From NCBI GenBank assembly GCA_002633025.1, contig NMRB01000572.1, positions 161,755 through 225,754 on the forward strand: 64,000 nucleotides of DNA, written 5' to 3'. Origin of the DNA: Notospermus geniculatus (Eukaryota; Nemertea; Pilidiophora; Heteronemertea; Lineidae). The translations under genes were made by a program, and so were the position numbers. How positions within the stretch are numbered: position 1 is the first letter of the stretch; every line of letters begins with the position of its first letter. Below the pieces are notes generated by a model. The model had not been told where the DNA came from. It made no database searches and worked only from the letters and a program-made list of their open reading frames with translations. Below, in pieces: positions 9,297-21,818 of this stretch.

Positions 9297-9959
9297 ATTC
9301 AGCAAATTTGATTGCTTTAACAGCAGCACTCAAAATAGCTCAGGCTGAAGTCACAGAAGTTTCAGAAGCGGTCACAAAAACGTCCCGAGTACAAAAGTCC
9401 TGTGGCGGTGTCGCGAAATGAAGGTTATACACGGCCCAAAATTGATGGAATCTAACAGGTCTTATAAATGTAAATGGTCGCCTGCAGACTTCCAATTTCT
9501 TAACCAGTGCCCGCGAGAAGGATTGAAATAATTAGTCCTAGCAAATGAAAGTTACTTAGTGTTGAGTCCATTACTGGGGACAGCGTGGCCATTAGTAAAT
9601 TACTGATAGTTGGATGGTGTAACAGACGTGTCTTATTCATTGATTGGGTGTAATTGATAAAATGGCTTCGAGCGATTCTGCTCTCTGTGGCATTTATGGG
9701 ATGACAGGCGTTATGGAGAGTTAGATTGGGATATGTTTTACTTTCCCCAAGATTCGAGGTGAGAGTTCTAAATACAATTATCATCGAGCCCAAGTGGCCA
9801 GCGGATATTTCGCCGGTGACACTAAAAACTCAAAAGGCAGACGAGAAACTCGCTCCGAAGCTGCATACGTATACGCAGGAAAACCCAGTGAGCACATCAC
9901 TGTGAGCATTTCTATTTGTATTTCTTTTTTTCTGTCGTCAGGGCCGAAGCCATAGCATT
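9297..9959. other. non-coding, nothing recognised
   Basis: Only short frames, including a 97-residue minus-strand frame at 9500-9793 with no recognised motif. Confidence 0.4.
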
Positions 9960-10099
9960 AGGGAGGTTGAGATCAGCGACTTATCACTGACCCTTATACG
10001 TATACGGATAGAATTCTGTACAACGAGGACAAATTTTGTGTACATTTCGATCCGTATACGGATAAGGATCCGTGATAAGTCGCTGATCTCAACCTCCCT
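9960..10099. mobile_element. foldback MITE, family beta, 140 bp
   Basis: Inverted repeats starting AGGGAGGTTGAGATCAGC and continuing through GACTTATCAC. Flanked by ATT on both sides (9957-9959 and 10100-10102). It has the same first eight bases as family alpha copy 1 but an unrelated interior with TATACGTATACGG words. Confidence 0.85.
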
Positions 10100-10235
10100 A
10101 TTATTGGCCCTGGTAAGTACGGACGAGGCCATCTCAAGCTACTCATGTTCCTCATTTGGATGGGGTCTTTTACTTGCCCTTGCAAAGGCACAAGGTACAG
10201 CGCACCACGGACTACAGTCCCATGCGACAGAAGTG
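10100..10235 (-). repeat. SINE body fragment, reverse orientation
   Basis: The reverse complement matches the body of the SINE at 37476/53154: GCAAGTAAAAGACCCCATC, GAGGAACATGAGTAGCTTGA, then CCGTACTTACCAGGGCC. The tRNA-like head is missing. Confidence 0.75.
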
Positions 10236-10324
10236 AAGATGCCGGGATAATAGAGAATTTTCGCAAAGCGCCCGAAACATCGACGCGAACGTCTATCCTA
10301 TAGAGCTTGAGCCGCGGCTCATTA

Positions 10325-10511
10325 TGACGTCACGTTTGACCTGCAGTCCGCCATGCTGCCGGTCAACGACAAAGTGCGCCACGTGCAAATCGCGTCATGG
10401 TTGAAGACGCAACACTCCACTTGCGCTGACGACAAACTGCACCACGTGGGTCGCCGACGTCATTTGACGTCAGTTTGACCGGCAAGATGGCGGATTTTTT
10501 CGTGATGACGT
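10325..10511. mobile_element. foldback element with CRE-type termini
   Basis: TGACGTCACG...TCCGCCATG.TGCCGGTCAA on the left is answered by TTGACCGGCA.GATGGCGGA...CGTGATGACGT on the right. Two perfect TGACGTCA sites lie at 10325 and 10465. The right end touches a single-N gap at 10512, so the boundary is uncertain. Confidence 0.6.
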
Positions 10512-11115
10512 NTTTTTCGTACGGAGAGTGACTAGCCCATTCATTCAATCGATGCGTTTAATATCTAATGAGAATAGTTATGAAAATTGATTCTGTAAAG
10601 TGCCTTTTTCATAATTCATTGCACTGTCGCGCTAATTGCATGCCACACGTTTGTTCCGATCGAACGTTGCTCCAATTCAAAATACGCTCTTCTATTAACG
10701 CTGAGCTTATCCGGAGCCTTCAGTCGTTCAGCTCAGGCGTAGAACTTGTAGTCTAATGAGTGACGGGTAAGATTTCAGCGAGGTTTTTCATTCGAGAGGC
10801 CACTTTCAGGTGGAAGTAATGGTACTCCTACTGATGATGACCAGTGATTAATTAGGGATCAATGATGAAAGAACTTATAGCGGAAACTCCACAAATTAGT
10901 ATTCAGAAGCAAGAAGTATAGAATTTCACTGAGGACCTCTCGTCTTAATGAGAGAAGACATATACAGAGATCGTGACTATCAAATGAACCCTGAAAAGAC
11001 CCTCTAAATGGACATTTATGCATGTGTGTATGGAAATTATAGGCCTATACACTCATCGTATTTAGTATTTTCATAGTAGTAACTTAGGAACAGTCTGCTT
11101 GCGTTGGCCCCTAAA
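10512..11115. other. single-N gap then non-coding DNA
   Basis: The N at 10512 may hide missing sequence, as other single Ns here do. The remainder holds only short frames and no recognised motif. Confidence 0.45.
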
Positions 11116-11440
11116 CTAACCAGCACTCCAATTGGCTGTTTCGTGATCAGAAGAGCTGTGATTAGCTGCCGCATTTAAACGGTCGTCCGTCTGCGATTGG
11201 CTATTAACTACCGGGTAACAAGCACTGCCATTGGTCGTTTCACGATCATAAGAGCTGTGATTGGTTGCCGCATTTTTAAACGGTTGCCTGCGCTTTGCGT
11301 CACTCCAATCGGTCATTTCATGATCACAAGAGCTGTGATTCGTTACCGTATTTTAACGGTCTAGCGATTGCGTAATGATACAAGCACTCCAATTGGTCGT
11401 TTCGTGATCAGAAGAGCTGTGATTGGTGGTTGGATTTCAT
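11116..11440. repeat. four-unit tandem repeat with CCAAT boxes
   Basis: Units begin at about 11126, 11226, 11303 and 11388. Each has an ATTGG or CCAAT-type box, TGATCA or a close variant, and AGAGCTGTGATT. Three of the four then have a CCGCATTTAAACGG-like end. Spacing varies from about 76 to 100 bp. Confidence 0.75.
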
Positions 11441-12739
11441 GTGCTGAAAACTGACCAATCATCGTACACGTTTGGCCACAGCCGCTATGCGCCTCGTGAA
11501 CTACATTGACGTCTGCGGCATGGGAAACTAAGATGGCTCCACCCGATGGTAGTACGACCGGATGCCGGGTATTATGTACTTAAAAGCCATGAAAAGACTA
11601 GCTTCGTGAGAAAATCGCCACTCGTAGTTTTACTGAAAGTGAAGTATCAAAAAGGCATACGCACTTTTCTTACGTTCCAATGAAAATTGAATACGTACGA
11701 CACTGATATATCGGAATACATGTTAACGTGTTAACATATTCACAAAAAAATGACTCAAGTGCGATGTGAGGACGAAATTCGACCAGTGTATAATCGGTCA
11801 ATTCAAAATTGTGTCAACGAATTCAATGGTTGACGGAAATACGATGAGGTTTGAGACTATCAAAGTTTCAACGGGGCAGTTACAAAAGGTCGAATAAAGT
11901 TCTCAAGTATTGGCAGTATAAATAGGCCAATAAGAGGGCCCCGCCCCATAAGAAGTTGACATCAACATAAGTAATGTATCTCATCCCCAACTTTGTTAAA
12001 ACTTTGTCGCTGTTGGCCTTTAAATCGGCCAAACAAGAATTCTGCCATTTACTGGTGATTTTTTTCTTGTCTGTTAGTGAGTTCTTTGAATTGACGATCG
12101 CGTGAAAGGCCTAATAAATGGATTACCGCCCGTGATATTTTCAAAAAGACAACCCATTAAAATACACATTAACGAGAAAAATTTCTGATTGCTTTTCGTC
12201 TTTTCGAGGCTTCGGAATAAAAGCAAATAGATAAGGTGCATTAATAGAACATGATATCTATATAAGGTATTACCATAGTCAAAAATACGATTAAAAATTC
12301 CAAGTGGTGACGAGACGAAAGCGCATTGTTGAAACTTTTGGAGTCTAACGCTGGTTAATGCGATTCGATAGAAAAAGCAAAGGCCTTAAAGCGTTCGATG
12401 TTGAATCAACTAAGTGAATTAGTAAATAAAGATGCATTTTGTAGTTTGATGTAGCGAGCAACTGTAGGTTAATGGGATTCTGAAAGGGTTGTGAGAATTG
12501 AAAATGGAAATTATAGCTGCACTGAAAGGTTTGGTTTTAAGTGCTGGTGTTTGTTTCAAAGTTGAAATGTGCAGTTGAGACGATGCCTCGCGGGCAGTGT
12601 TCCAATGAAGTTTTTTTTCGGCAAGTTACATCTCAGAGACTTGGAGTTGAATTATCCTAAGCTAAATCCATTCAGATACCATTCAAATATCTCCGGGATA
12701 GGCCTTTCGGTATCAACACCGCGGTATTGCTTCGGGGTC
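11441..12739. other. non-coding, nothing recognised
   Basis: No frame with a recognised domain. A CACATTAACGAG/TTAATG word cluster lies near 12160-12360. Confidence 0.4.
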
Positions 12740-12890
12740 AATAGGAACTGTCAGTTAGTTGACCAATAGGTGTCAATGTCAAGCGGAGCCATTTATGGTT
12801 GATTGAGCACCAATCAGGAGAATTTTCTATTGTATTGGTCCTCTAGAACTTTGCTGCCGCCTTTCGGCGACAAGCGCGGCTGACTGCTCT
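12740..12890. repeat. dispersed repeat with CCAAT motifs, copy 2
   Basis: Partner of 9117-9296, same orientation, ending just before haplotype block C. Confidence 0.7.
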
Positions 12891-14299
12891 TATTGGACCA
12901 TGTGGGCCTACATTGGACATCGGAACTTGGCCAGCAAGCCTATTCACTTCGTTAGGAAATACCATTAAATGACCGGGTAATGACTGAAACTGGTTTCCTT
13001 CCCTCCTTCATCTATATTTCATACCTATTCTACGTTCTTCCAAAACGACAACCGTGCAATTAAAAACATCTCCGACACACAAAAAACATGAATAAAACGC
13101 CACGACTGCACCAATTATTACGTTTTCACTCCTTTTTGGAGTGACTGAGTCCAAAATTGAGATCAGTTGATGAACGCCTAAACAGGAAAAGGTTGTTATT
13201 CCGTATTTATATTTCACGACTATTCTTCTGGAAAACGATGTGTCACCGACACTTCTCCGCCAAGTGATCTCAAACGACTTCCAGGCAATTAAATTTCAAA
13301 TAAAACCCTCAAATTACGGCTTTACTACAAGAGTTTACGATATGGTGACTTTTAATTACACCGAAAACTACCTTTCAGTCTGTTCTTGTCGTACTTTGAA
13401 ATCTTGTTGTGTCACTTTGAAAGCAGAAACCCTCTCGAAGGTTTTTTTGTGCCGACAAAATATAAGGCAATTAGGTTCTAAAATGTGACCCTTATGGTAA
13501 CGGCCTTACCACAAGACCTTACAACTTGTACTACCAATTACTACAGATACTCTCGGTTCCAATTCGTTAGTACGTCAGGTTTGAACGTCTAGCTCCGTTA
13601 ACCCTTACACTCTATCTACTGACATGGCCAATTTTGTTGAAAAAAAATTCTGGTAAGGAGATTCTAAATTACTTTTCTTGCCATTCTTCTTAAACCCTTT
13701 CTATGCCTCTCAAGTGGTATAAACGCAAGGGTTTAGATTTTCAATTCGCTCGTCATACACTAAAGGACGTTAGCAAACATGGCGTTGCTAGGGTAAACAA
13801 TGGAAGACGTGACAGCCGAATCTGTGCCCAGTTCTTGGAACAAACAGCGGATCCATGTTGCTTTCTACGACAAGAAGTGGGTATGGGACACTGCCTGCGA
13901 ATGCAGAGTCTAACATTGGTCAGATTCAAATCGACAGTTCGGAATGCGGCGCTTGTGACTGGAAGTTCCCTGCCCAGGAACAAGGGAAGCCTACACAAGT
14001 TCCAATGAATCCACCAAGTTCCCTGCTGGTCCTAGAACCGAACCAGTCTTCGTAATCATGACGCGTATAGTTCTCCACCTGATCGTCATCGCGCCTACAA
14101 TTACTCGAGCTACTATTATAACCAAGCTTATTAAGCAAATCATCAAGAAGATATGATTATCTTTCTCTGCTTGGCTATCATCCATACGCACTCAGACGGT
14201 AATGTCTTTCAGCCGACAAGGGCATTGCTTTGTAACCGTTCTACTTTAATCATCTCCACATCCCGAAAGGTGGTTACGCACGTAATCAGTGCATTCAAC

Positions 14300-14650
14300 T
14301 TCGTGAAGATGTTAATCATATGCAGTCACTACTCAAATATACATGTATTCAATTCTCCAATCTAACATACCGTCACCCTCAAAATCATCCTGTATTCTTT
14401 GTCAGTGTTACATCCATGACGCAACAAATGCGATGTCCAGTAAATAAACCAGATCAGAATGATGTAGGTGCAAGATGTCATGAAGATGTTAATCGTATGC
14501 AGTCACCAATCAAATATATTCAATTCTCCAATCTAACATACCGTCACCCTCAAAATCATCCTGTATTCTTTGTCAGTGTTACATCCACGACATAACAAAT
14601 GTCATGTCATTGTGGCCCCGGTAAATAAACCAGATCAGATGTAACAGTGC
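14300..14650. repeat. two-unit tandem repeat, about 165 bp, in C
   Basis: AAGATGTTAATCRTATGCAG, CTCCAATCTAACATACCG, GTAAATAAACCAGATCAG occur twice in order. The D counterpart is at 20725-21090. Confidence 0.8.
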
Positions 14651-15235
14651 AAGATGTAACAACTTTCTCACAAAAATAATCGGCAAGAAGCTAAAATCGC
14701 CGATTGAATTTAAGTCTTTGACGTAAATTACTAAACTTTTCTGATGGATCTTCTACAATGTTTTATTCTAAACAACAGCAAATATCGTTTGAGTATGAAA
14801 ACTCCTCTGCTTGTTGAATCAACAGTTTTACCAGGTAAACGTTCAGACTCGAATTAAATCACGGCCTATCAACACAAGTACAGCTTACAATATGAACGAG
14901 GTGATAACAGGTTTTATTGTTTCCATCAATTAATCTCCATTTAGTGACAAGTTACACGGAAAAGTGGCACTTCGTTTTGAATTTCCGTGAATGCCATCGT
15001 AATACGGGAGGCCTGCATTATAGAGTTTTCGTAGAGCCCCCGAAACGGGAATGCGAAACGCCAATCCCATTTTTCAACGCCACGGACATCCACGAACACC
15101 CTGGAGGTGTTCGGACTCCGACTCCTCGCCATACTCGTTTGTGGGAAGTTAGCTGTGCGACTGACGAAAACCGACGGAAGCGCAGCATGCGCCACGAAGA
15201 GAGCATCGAAGAAAAGGATAGACGTTCGCGTTATT

Positions 15236-15398
15236 AGGGAGTTTAAGAAATCAAACGATAAACGTTAACTTTACGACAACGTTATTTTTCATATTGCAAA
15301 TTCACGAGATTATACATGTATACATGTATTGCATTTTCGGTACAAAAAATAACGTTGTGGTAAAGTTAACGTTTATCGTTTGATTGCTTGAACTCCCT
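15236..15398. mobile_element. foldback MITE, family alpha (copy 2, in C), 163 bp
   Basis: AGGGAGTTTAAGAAATC at the left is answered imperfectly at the right (one arm has GCTTG for TCTTA). Target duplication ATT at 15233-15235 and 15399-15401. The centre has a TACATGTA microsatellite that the D copy lacks. Confidence 0.85.
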
Positions 15399-16115
15399 AT
15401 TGTTTCGTGGGCTTCCCGAAAGCTCACCAGAAATTTTACACAACGGAAGTAGAAGATGGGGGGGGGGTATTTGGTAGACTCAAAGCATGATCATACAGGC
15501 AACCATCTTCAGGCATGGCAGTGATAGTAAAGTGTTCTGCTCAAGACGCCCAACATTCCAAACCAACCTGATCAGAAACTCTTTTCTTTACCAAGAATAT
15601 TCGTCTCGGTTTCCCAATTATTTTGTCCCAACAGGCAGCACAAATTAACAGTGTCGATTCATGAGAAATTGGCTTTTTACTTGCTTGTTAGTGGAGCCTA
15701 GTTGTCACCAGGGGTTAAAGAAAAACATACCGAGGATCAGGTTCCACTGGCAAATTGACGTGCGAAATTAGCGCCGCCCTAATTGGCTGTGGTTAGTATT
15801 ACACGACCGATAGGGGGCGAACGGTTTCCGGTGAAAGCAGCATGACTTGTGAAGATCCGAGAGCAACCTTGCGTTGCAAATTAAGGGACTAATTGACGGG
15901 ATTGCAATGTGTATTAACCCGTTCACTGCCAAGGTATACATGTATTGTGCCAAAAAGGTGGAACGGGGACCAAAGCCCTCTTCCTCAATAGGTGTCACTA
16001 CTAAATCTATTGAAATGAAACTGACATCGTTGTCCCAATCGATTTCCCACACAAAACGGGTCCAGGACAGGACCTCATTTCGGTGTGGTGCCCTCTATCA
16101 GAGCTTGAATCCTCA

Positions 16116-16638
16116 CTAGTCTCGCGCAACCAGCCCCTCGGTCATACTCCGAGGTCGTCAGACCGAGGGTCTGGCACGGAACGAAATTCTCATTGTAGCA
16201 ACCTAGTGACCTCGTTAGGATGATTTGAAATGAGGTCAGCTTCGCTGATTGGCTAGTTTCAAAATTTGGTGACGTAGGCTGCAGGGGGAATATGGCGGTG
16301 CCCAGAGAACTTGAAGCGTGAAAATTAGTGAGGTGAATCGCCTCAATTTGTGTTGTCAAGTCAATTTATAGTGTTTTTCACTGGAATTTCAGGCAAGTAT
16401 ATTTATATTTTTCGATTGGGGAGGGAATTATGCTATAAAAAGTGCAGTAGGCCTAACAGCAAGGGCTACAAATACTGCAGTTTTACTCGCACGCTGAATG
16501 CTTTTTTTCTTTGATTGTGCATTGTGTTCTACGTCATCGGCGGTAGATTGTCCGCCATGATGGTTTTTACAAGCAAAAGGTACCATCTGGACCAGACTCT
16601 AAAATTGAAAATTGCAGAGTCTGGTGGCACGAGACTAG
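16116..16638. mobile_element. 523-bp hAT- or P-like non-autonomous transposon, in C only
   Basis: Termini CTAGTCTCGCGCAACCAG and CTGGTGGCACGAGACTAG form inverted repeats. An 8-bp direct repeat AATCCTCA flanks it (16108-16115 and 16639-16646). D has the uninterrupted site near 22550. No transposase frame inside. 8-bp duplications are known for hAT, P and some other cut-and-paste families. Confidence 0.85.
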
Positions 16639-16944
16639 AATCCTCACTAGTCAAAAGGAGTGAAAATACCTAAACCCTATCAACTAGGTATTCATTGGAA
16701 AACGCTCTGCGAGAGCTTTCCAATGAATGCCTATGTGACAGGTTGTTCGTGACGTTTCAGAATTTTTTAAAGTTTTTGATGAAATTGCCTTTGTAGAAGG
16801 GTTAAGGTGCTAATTGACAAGATTTGTGATTAGGCCAATAGGTGGCATCCCGTTTTCTCCTTTCTACTGTCATTTCATTCAGAAAAGATTAGGAGAATTT
16901 ACATCTTGCAGCTTCCACTGTCTAACCCTTAGGATGTAAAATAC

Positions 16945-17150
16945 TACTCTCACACGTACCTTTTCTCGGTCAATTAATGGCCAGTGTAGCCGGCGTCTGT
17001 GCTACTGGTGTCTTTCCGGCAAGCGTTCGTTAGTTTGTGGAGCTAATGAGACCCCGAGTGCGCTGCCCCAACCTTGTTACCACCGCAGCCATCAGATACA
17101 ATTATAGCCACGTAATTAGGCAGGCGATTTTTTTCATACTAGTTTAGTCT
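16945..17150. promoter_or_regulatory. candidate conserved non-coding block in C
   Basis: One mismatch in 206 bases against D (22850-23055), while flanking DNA differs much more. Contains CAATTAATGG, GCTAATGAG and CGTAATTAGG. A regulatory role is inferred only. Confidence 0.4.
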
Positions 17151-17398
17151 CTCGTAAGTGTGTGTACAGTTCGGTAGGTAAGTATAGACGAGAAACGGCT
17201 ACAGAGATGCTAATTTTACAGTTTTTCTAGATTCGCTGAGGTCCCGGGGCGATCCAGTCGGGCCCATTCCCATACAGAGAAAGCAACTCTTGGACAGCCC
17301 AGGTTTTCTACGGCACTCCGGTTTCCTCCTGCGATGCATTACTTAATACCTCACCCAATGCTGTCTCAGTACAGAGCTCACAAAGACGTTCTGCTCAG

Positions 17399-17575
17399 GG
17401 TGTAACATCTGCCAGTGTCCCCTATCTGTGAGTGTTCCCCTCGTATTCTCTGACGGAATAAGCTGCGACTTGACAATTGGGGACACATAGAGAAACTTGT
17501 CGGTCTATCTGCCACCGTTTCTCAAACAATGAAGGGGACACACTGACCCACAGAAACATTGGCAGATATAACACC
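17399..17575. mobile_element. foldback element, family delta (C copy), 177 bp
   Basis: GGTGTAACATCTGCC at the left and GGCAGATATAACACC at the right are inverted repeats. The D copy is at 23299-23475 and a partial third copy, inner part inverted, at 26317-26477. Confidence 0.75.
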
Positions 17576-18236
17576 GGCTCTATATACATGTACATACATG
17601 TATGTATATATTGTATCACAATACAATTCTTGTTACGGTGATCGCGAGGAAGAGTATAGTAGGCCAGACTCCATCCGACCAATTTATCATCTCAAACTTA
17701 TAATTGATGCAGTTCTTCAGAGTGTAATGTCAGAGGTAGGCAGTTCATGTTACACCAGTTGTTCACCTTTTTCAGCAACGAGATTAACTGCTTCCAGGTC
17801 GCGTGAACAGCATAGGCAATGAAAGATGCGGGCTCCCTACCTCTGAGACTTGTGCTGACGCTGATAAACCATCAATTCGCCAGCCTACATGTGCACACTC
17901 CTTGCTTTATTTAGATCACCAATATATTCACTTGCCAGTGTCCTCGATCCCTTTCTCAAAACCCATTTCATTTTGCCATGGTGTTCAGTGCAGTTTACAC
18001 GTGCGCGATGCATTGCGTCATTTCAATATGGCCGCCATTTCGGCCGTGAACACGAACTGCAATTGCTGAAAGAACTTTTTTCTGTCACGTTTATAGGGAA
18101 AATGACAGTGATGATGGCTGTAGCGGCAAAAAAGACAAATCGATTGATGTATGGTATGTCAAATTTGACCCAGCCGTTGCGGAGATATCGTTCATAAACT
18201 TCGCGCCAATTGGATGAGGAATGAAGAGTAGTCTAT

Positions 18237-18799
18237 TCACGAGCCAGTGTGCTCGAACGCACTCCCCATCACGACAGCTCATTCTGAATGCACCGTAAGC
18301 GAGCTCGTCAGACGAGTTTAGTCATTACCAGGGCACATCTGAGACCTCGTAATAGGCGCTAGTTAGCTCGGCTTTGTCTTGGTGATAATTAGACTAGATC
18401 TGAAGGAATGAACTGTACATTCACTAATGAGAAAGGTGAGAGAAAACCTGGCTCACTACGTATCCCTTGTCTTTCTATTTAGCAGCACGTTTAAAAGTCT
18501 TCAAATTATCTCTGAGGCAGAGTTTCATAACTCCGAGCGCAGCGGACAGCCCATTAGTGAAGACGGAAGTTGTTAGCGTGTGGGAGCATGCGCAGTAGTG
18601 TGCGAGGCTCTTCCGAACGAACAGGCGTTCGTTATTTACGTCGTTATTGAACACTAATTATACCCGTTACTAATAAGATCCTGAGATTTCTGCTACAAAG
18701 AAATTTCTCTAATTATTTCTCTCTAATAAGCTCTAGGATGCCTTATCACCCGTCCACCCGTCTCCATCCGCGCTGATAATGAGTTCCTGTTTTATAATG
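18237..18799. promoter_or_regulatory. candidate conserved non-coding block at end of C
   Basis: About four mismatches in 560 bases against D (24141-24702). Rich in CATTAG, TAATTAT and CTAATAAG words. It may continue past the N, since D continues into similar DNA. Confidence 0.4.
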
Positions 18800-18800
18800 N
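18800..18800. other. single-N contig join between blocks C and D
   Basis: Left side ends with TTTTATAATG, which in D continues into unique sequence. Right side restarts at the beginning of the duplicated block. Confidence 0.9.
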
Positions 18801-19629
18801 CACCACTCACTTCGCAAGGAAATACCATTAAAATGATCGGGTAATGACTGAAACTGGTTTCTTTCCCTCCTCCATCTATATTTCATGCCTATTCTTCGTT
18901 CTTCCAAAACGACAACCGTGCAATTAAAAACATCTCCGGCACAAAAAAAAACATGAATAAAACGCCACGACTGCACCAATTATTACGTTTTCACTCCTTT
19001 TGGAGTGACTTGGTTCAAATTGAGATCAGTTGATGAACGCCTAAACAGGAAAAGGTTGTTATTCCGTATCTATATTTCACGACTATTCTTCTGGAAAACG
19101 ATGTGTCACCGACACTTCTCCGCCAAGTGATCTCAAACGACTTCCAGGCAATTAAATTTCAAATATTCCCCTCAAATTACGGCTTCACTACAAGAGTTTA
19201 CGATATGGTTACTTTTAATTACACTGAAAACTACCTTTCACTCTGTTCTTGTCGTACTTTGAAATCTTGTTGTGTCACTTTGAAAGCAGAAACCCTCTCG
19301 AAGTTTTTTTTGACAAAATTTAAGGTAATTAGGTTCTAAAATGTGACCCTTATCGTAACGGCCTTACCACAAGACTTTATACTACTTGTACACTACTACC
19401 AATTACTACAGATACTCTCGGTTCCAATTCGTTTGACGTCAGGTTTGAACTTCTAGCTCCGTTAACCCTTACACTCTGTCTACTGCCATGGCCAATTTTG
19501 TTGAAAACGAAACTTTTTTTCTCTCGCAAGGAGGTTCTACTTGAACTTTCTTGCCATTTTTCTTAGACCCTTGCTATTCATCTCAAGTGGTATAAACACA
19601 GGGTTTTTTCAATTCGCTCGTTATACACT

Positions 19630-20174
19630 TGAGAATCAACGCAAATTTGAATTTGAAAGGAATTTACATGTAAGAGTAGATTTGTATTTAATCGAAAACA
19701 AGCAAGCATTTGTGTGAGATTGTTTAGATTTTGTTAAATGAGTGAGAAATTTAGTTGACGTTTTGAACTGCCTTACGTCGACATATTGTTCCAAGATTAT
19801 ATTCCGTTTCATCAAAAATAGATAAGCGAGCGAAACATGTAAGTGGTAGGCCTAAAAAAGACTTATACATGTATATACGAAATAGTGTACAGAAGGTAGT
19901 CCTAGTCGTAATTTTTTGTTTACGAAGGCAAGAAGGTTGTGGACGTTGAGCATGACACACGTGGAACTTGGGTCAAGTTGACATGAAAGTATCGGCAAGG
20001 AGAGAAAGTACACTAACATTACAAAGGAACTAAATGACTAAATCATTATTGAAGAGAATCCCATCAGATTGGGCCGAGATAAGCCGATAACGATCAAACT
20101 TAATCGACGTCAACTGACTGATCAGTCCCCGAAAATTTTTAATTTTCACTCCCTGGTTTTCGCCCACAGGAGCC
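19630..20174. other. 545-bp segment present in D only
   Basis: C reads straight from CATACAC to TAAAGGACG where D has this piece. Termini TGAGAATCAACGC and CCACAGGAGCC are not inverted repeats and no clear target duplication was found. It could be an insertion in D or a deletion in C. Confidence 0.7.
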
Positions 20175-20724
20175 CTAAAGGACGTGAGCAAACATGGCGT
20201 TGCTAAGGTAAACAATGGAAGACGTGACAGCCGAATCTTTGTCCACTTCTTGGACCAAACAGCGGATCCATGTTGCTTTCTACGACAAGAAGTGGGTATG
20301 GGACACTGCCTGCCAGTGCAGAGTGTGAAATTAGTCAGTTTCAAATGGAGACTCCCGAGAATGTGGCACTTTGACTGCAAGTTCCCTGCCCAGGAACAAG
20401 GGAAGCCTCTGCACAAGTTCCAATCCACCAAGTTCCCTGCTGGTCCTAGAACCCAAACCAGTCGCTTCGTAATCATGACGCGTATAGTTCTCCACCTGAT
20501 CGTCATCGCGCCTACAATTACTCGAGCTACTATTATAACCAAGCTTATTAAGCAAATCATCAAGAAGATATGATTATCTTTCTCTGCTTGGCTATCATCC
20601 ATACGCACTCAGACGGTAATGTCTTTCAGCCGACAAGGGCATTGCTTTGTAACGGTTCTACTTTAATCATCTCCACATCCCGAAAGGTGGTTACGCACGT
20701 AATCAGTGCATTCACCTTCGTGAA

Positions 20725-21090
20725 GATGTTAATCGTATGCAGTCACCACTCAAATATATTCAACTCTCCCGCAATCTAACATACCGTCACCGTCAAAATC
20801 ATCGGGTATTCTTTGTCAGTGTTACATCCATGACGCAACAAATGCGATGTCATGGCGATTCCAGTAAATAAACCAGATCAGATGTAACGGTGCAAGATGT
20901 CATGAAGATGTTAATCGTACATGTATGCAGTCACCAATCAAATATATTCAGTTCTCCAATCTAATACACCACCGTCAAAATCATCGGGTAGGCCTATTCT
21001 TTGTCAGTGTTACATCCACGACACAACAATGACATGTCATGGTGGCTCCGGTAAATAAACCAGATCAGATGTAACAGTGCAAGATGTAAC
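20725..21090. repeat. two-unit tandem repeat, D counterpart
   Basis: Same units as 14300-14650, with small indels and a TAGGCCTA insertion near 20991. Confidence 0.8.
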
Positions 21091-21672
21091 AACTTTCTGA
21101 CAAAAATAATTGGCAAGAAGCTAAAATCGCCGATTCGCTTTGGCTTTTTTGGCACAAATTACCAACCTTTCTGTTGAAAATCGGCACCGATGTCTCTTGC
21201 AACAGTTCTATACTCTGAACAACAGCAAATATCGTTTGAGTGTGAAAACTCTGCTTGTTGAATCAACAGTTTTACCAGGTAAACGTTCAGACTCGAATTA
21301 AATCATGGCCTATCAACACAAGTACAGCTTCCAATATGAACGAGGTGATAACAGGTTTTATTGTTTCCATTAATTAATCTCCATTTAGTGACAAGTTACA
21401 CGGAAAAGTGGCACTTCGTTTTGAATTTCCGTGAATGCCATCGTAATACGGGAGGCCTGCATTATAGAGTTTTCGTAGAGCCCCCGAAACGGGAATGCGA
21501 AACGCCAATCCCATTTTTCAACGCCACGAACGCCGTGGGAGTGTTCGGACTCATCGCCATAATCGTTTGTGGGAAGTTAGCTACTAGTATACGCGACTGA
21601 CGGAAAACCGACGGAAGCTCGGGATGCGCCACGAAGAGAGGATCGAAGAAAAGGATGGACGTTCGCGTTATT

Positions 21673-21818
21673 AGGGAGTTTCAGAAATCAAACAATAAAC
21701 GTTAACTTTACGACAACGTTATTTTTCTGCAAATTCACCAGGTATATTGCATTTTTCGGTACAAAAAATAACGTTGTCGTAAAGTTAACGTTTATCTTTT
21801 CATTTCTTAAACCACCCT
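21673..21818. mobile_element. foldback MITE, family alpha (copy 3, in D), 146 bp
   Basis: Allelic to copy 2. AGGGAGTTTCAGAAATC start, AAACCACCCT end, ATT on both sides. Shorter because the central microsatellite is missing. Confidence 0.85.

Larger units (their letters stand above)
12937..18799. repeat. duplicated block C (first haplotype copy)
   Basis: Near-identical in order and content to 18801-24702. It ends abruptly at the N at 18800, where D's version continues into unique DNA. Differences are scattered substitutions, small indels, a 523-bp insertion here and a 545-bp extra piece in D. Confidence 0.95.

Noticed and set aside
13800-13913. 37-codon ATG frame in C, also open in D (20215-20328)
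   Set aside because: Nearly all codon differences between the copies change the amino acid, so there is no sign of coding constraint. It may be a relic of a coding fragment.
20030-20608. 192-codon minus-strand frame in D, with a 129-codon plus-strand frame over it
   Set aside because: The C counterpart (13753-14191) is broken by frameshifts on both strands, and no domain is visible, so neither is likely a gene.
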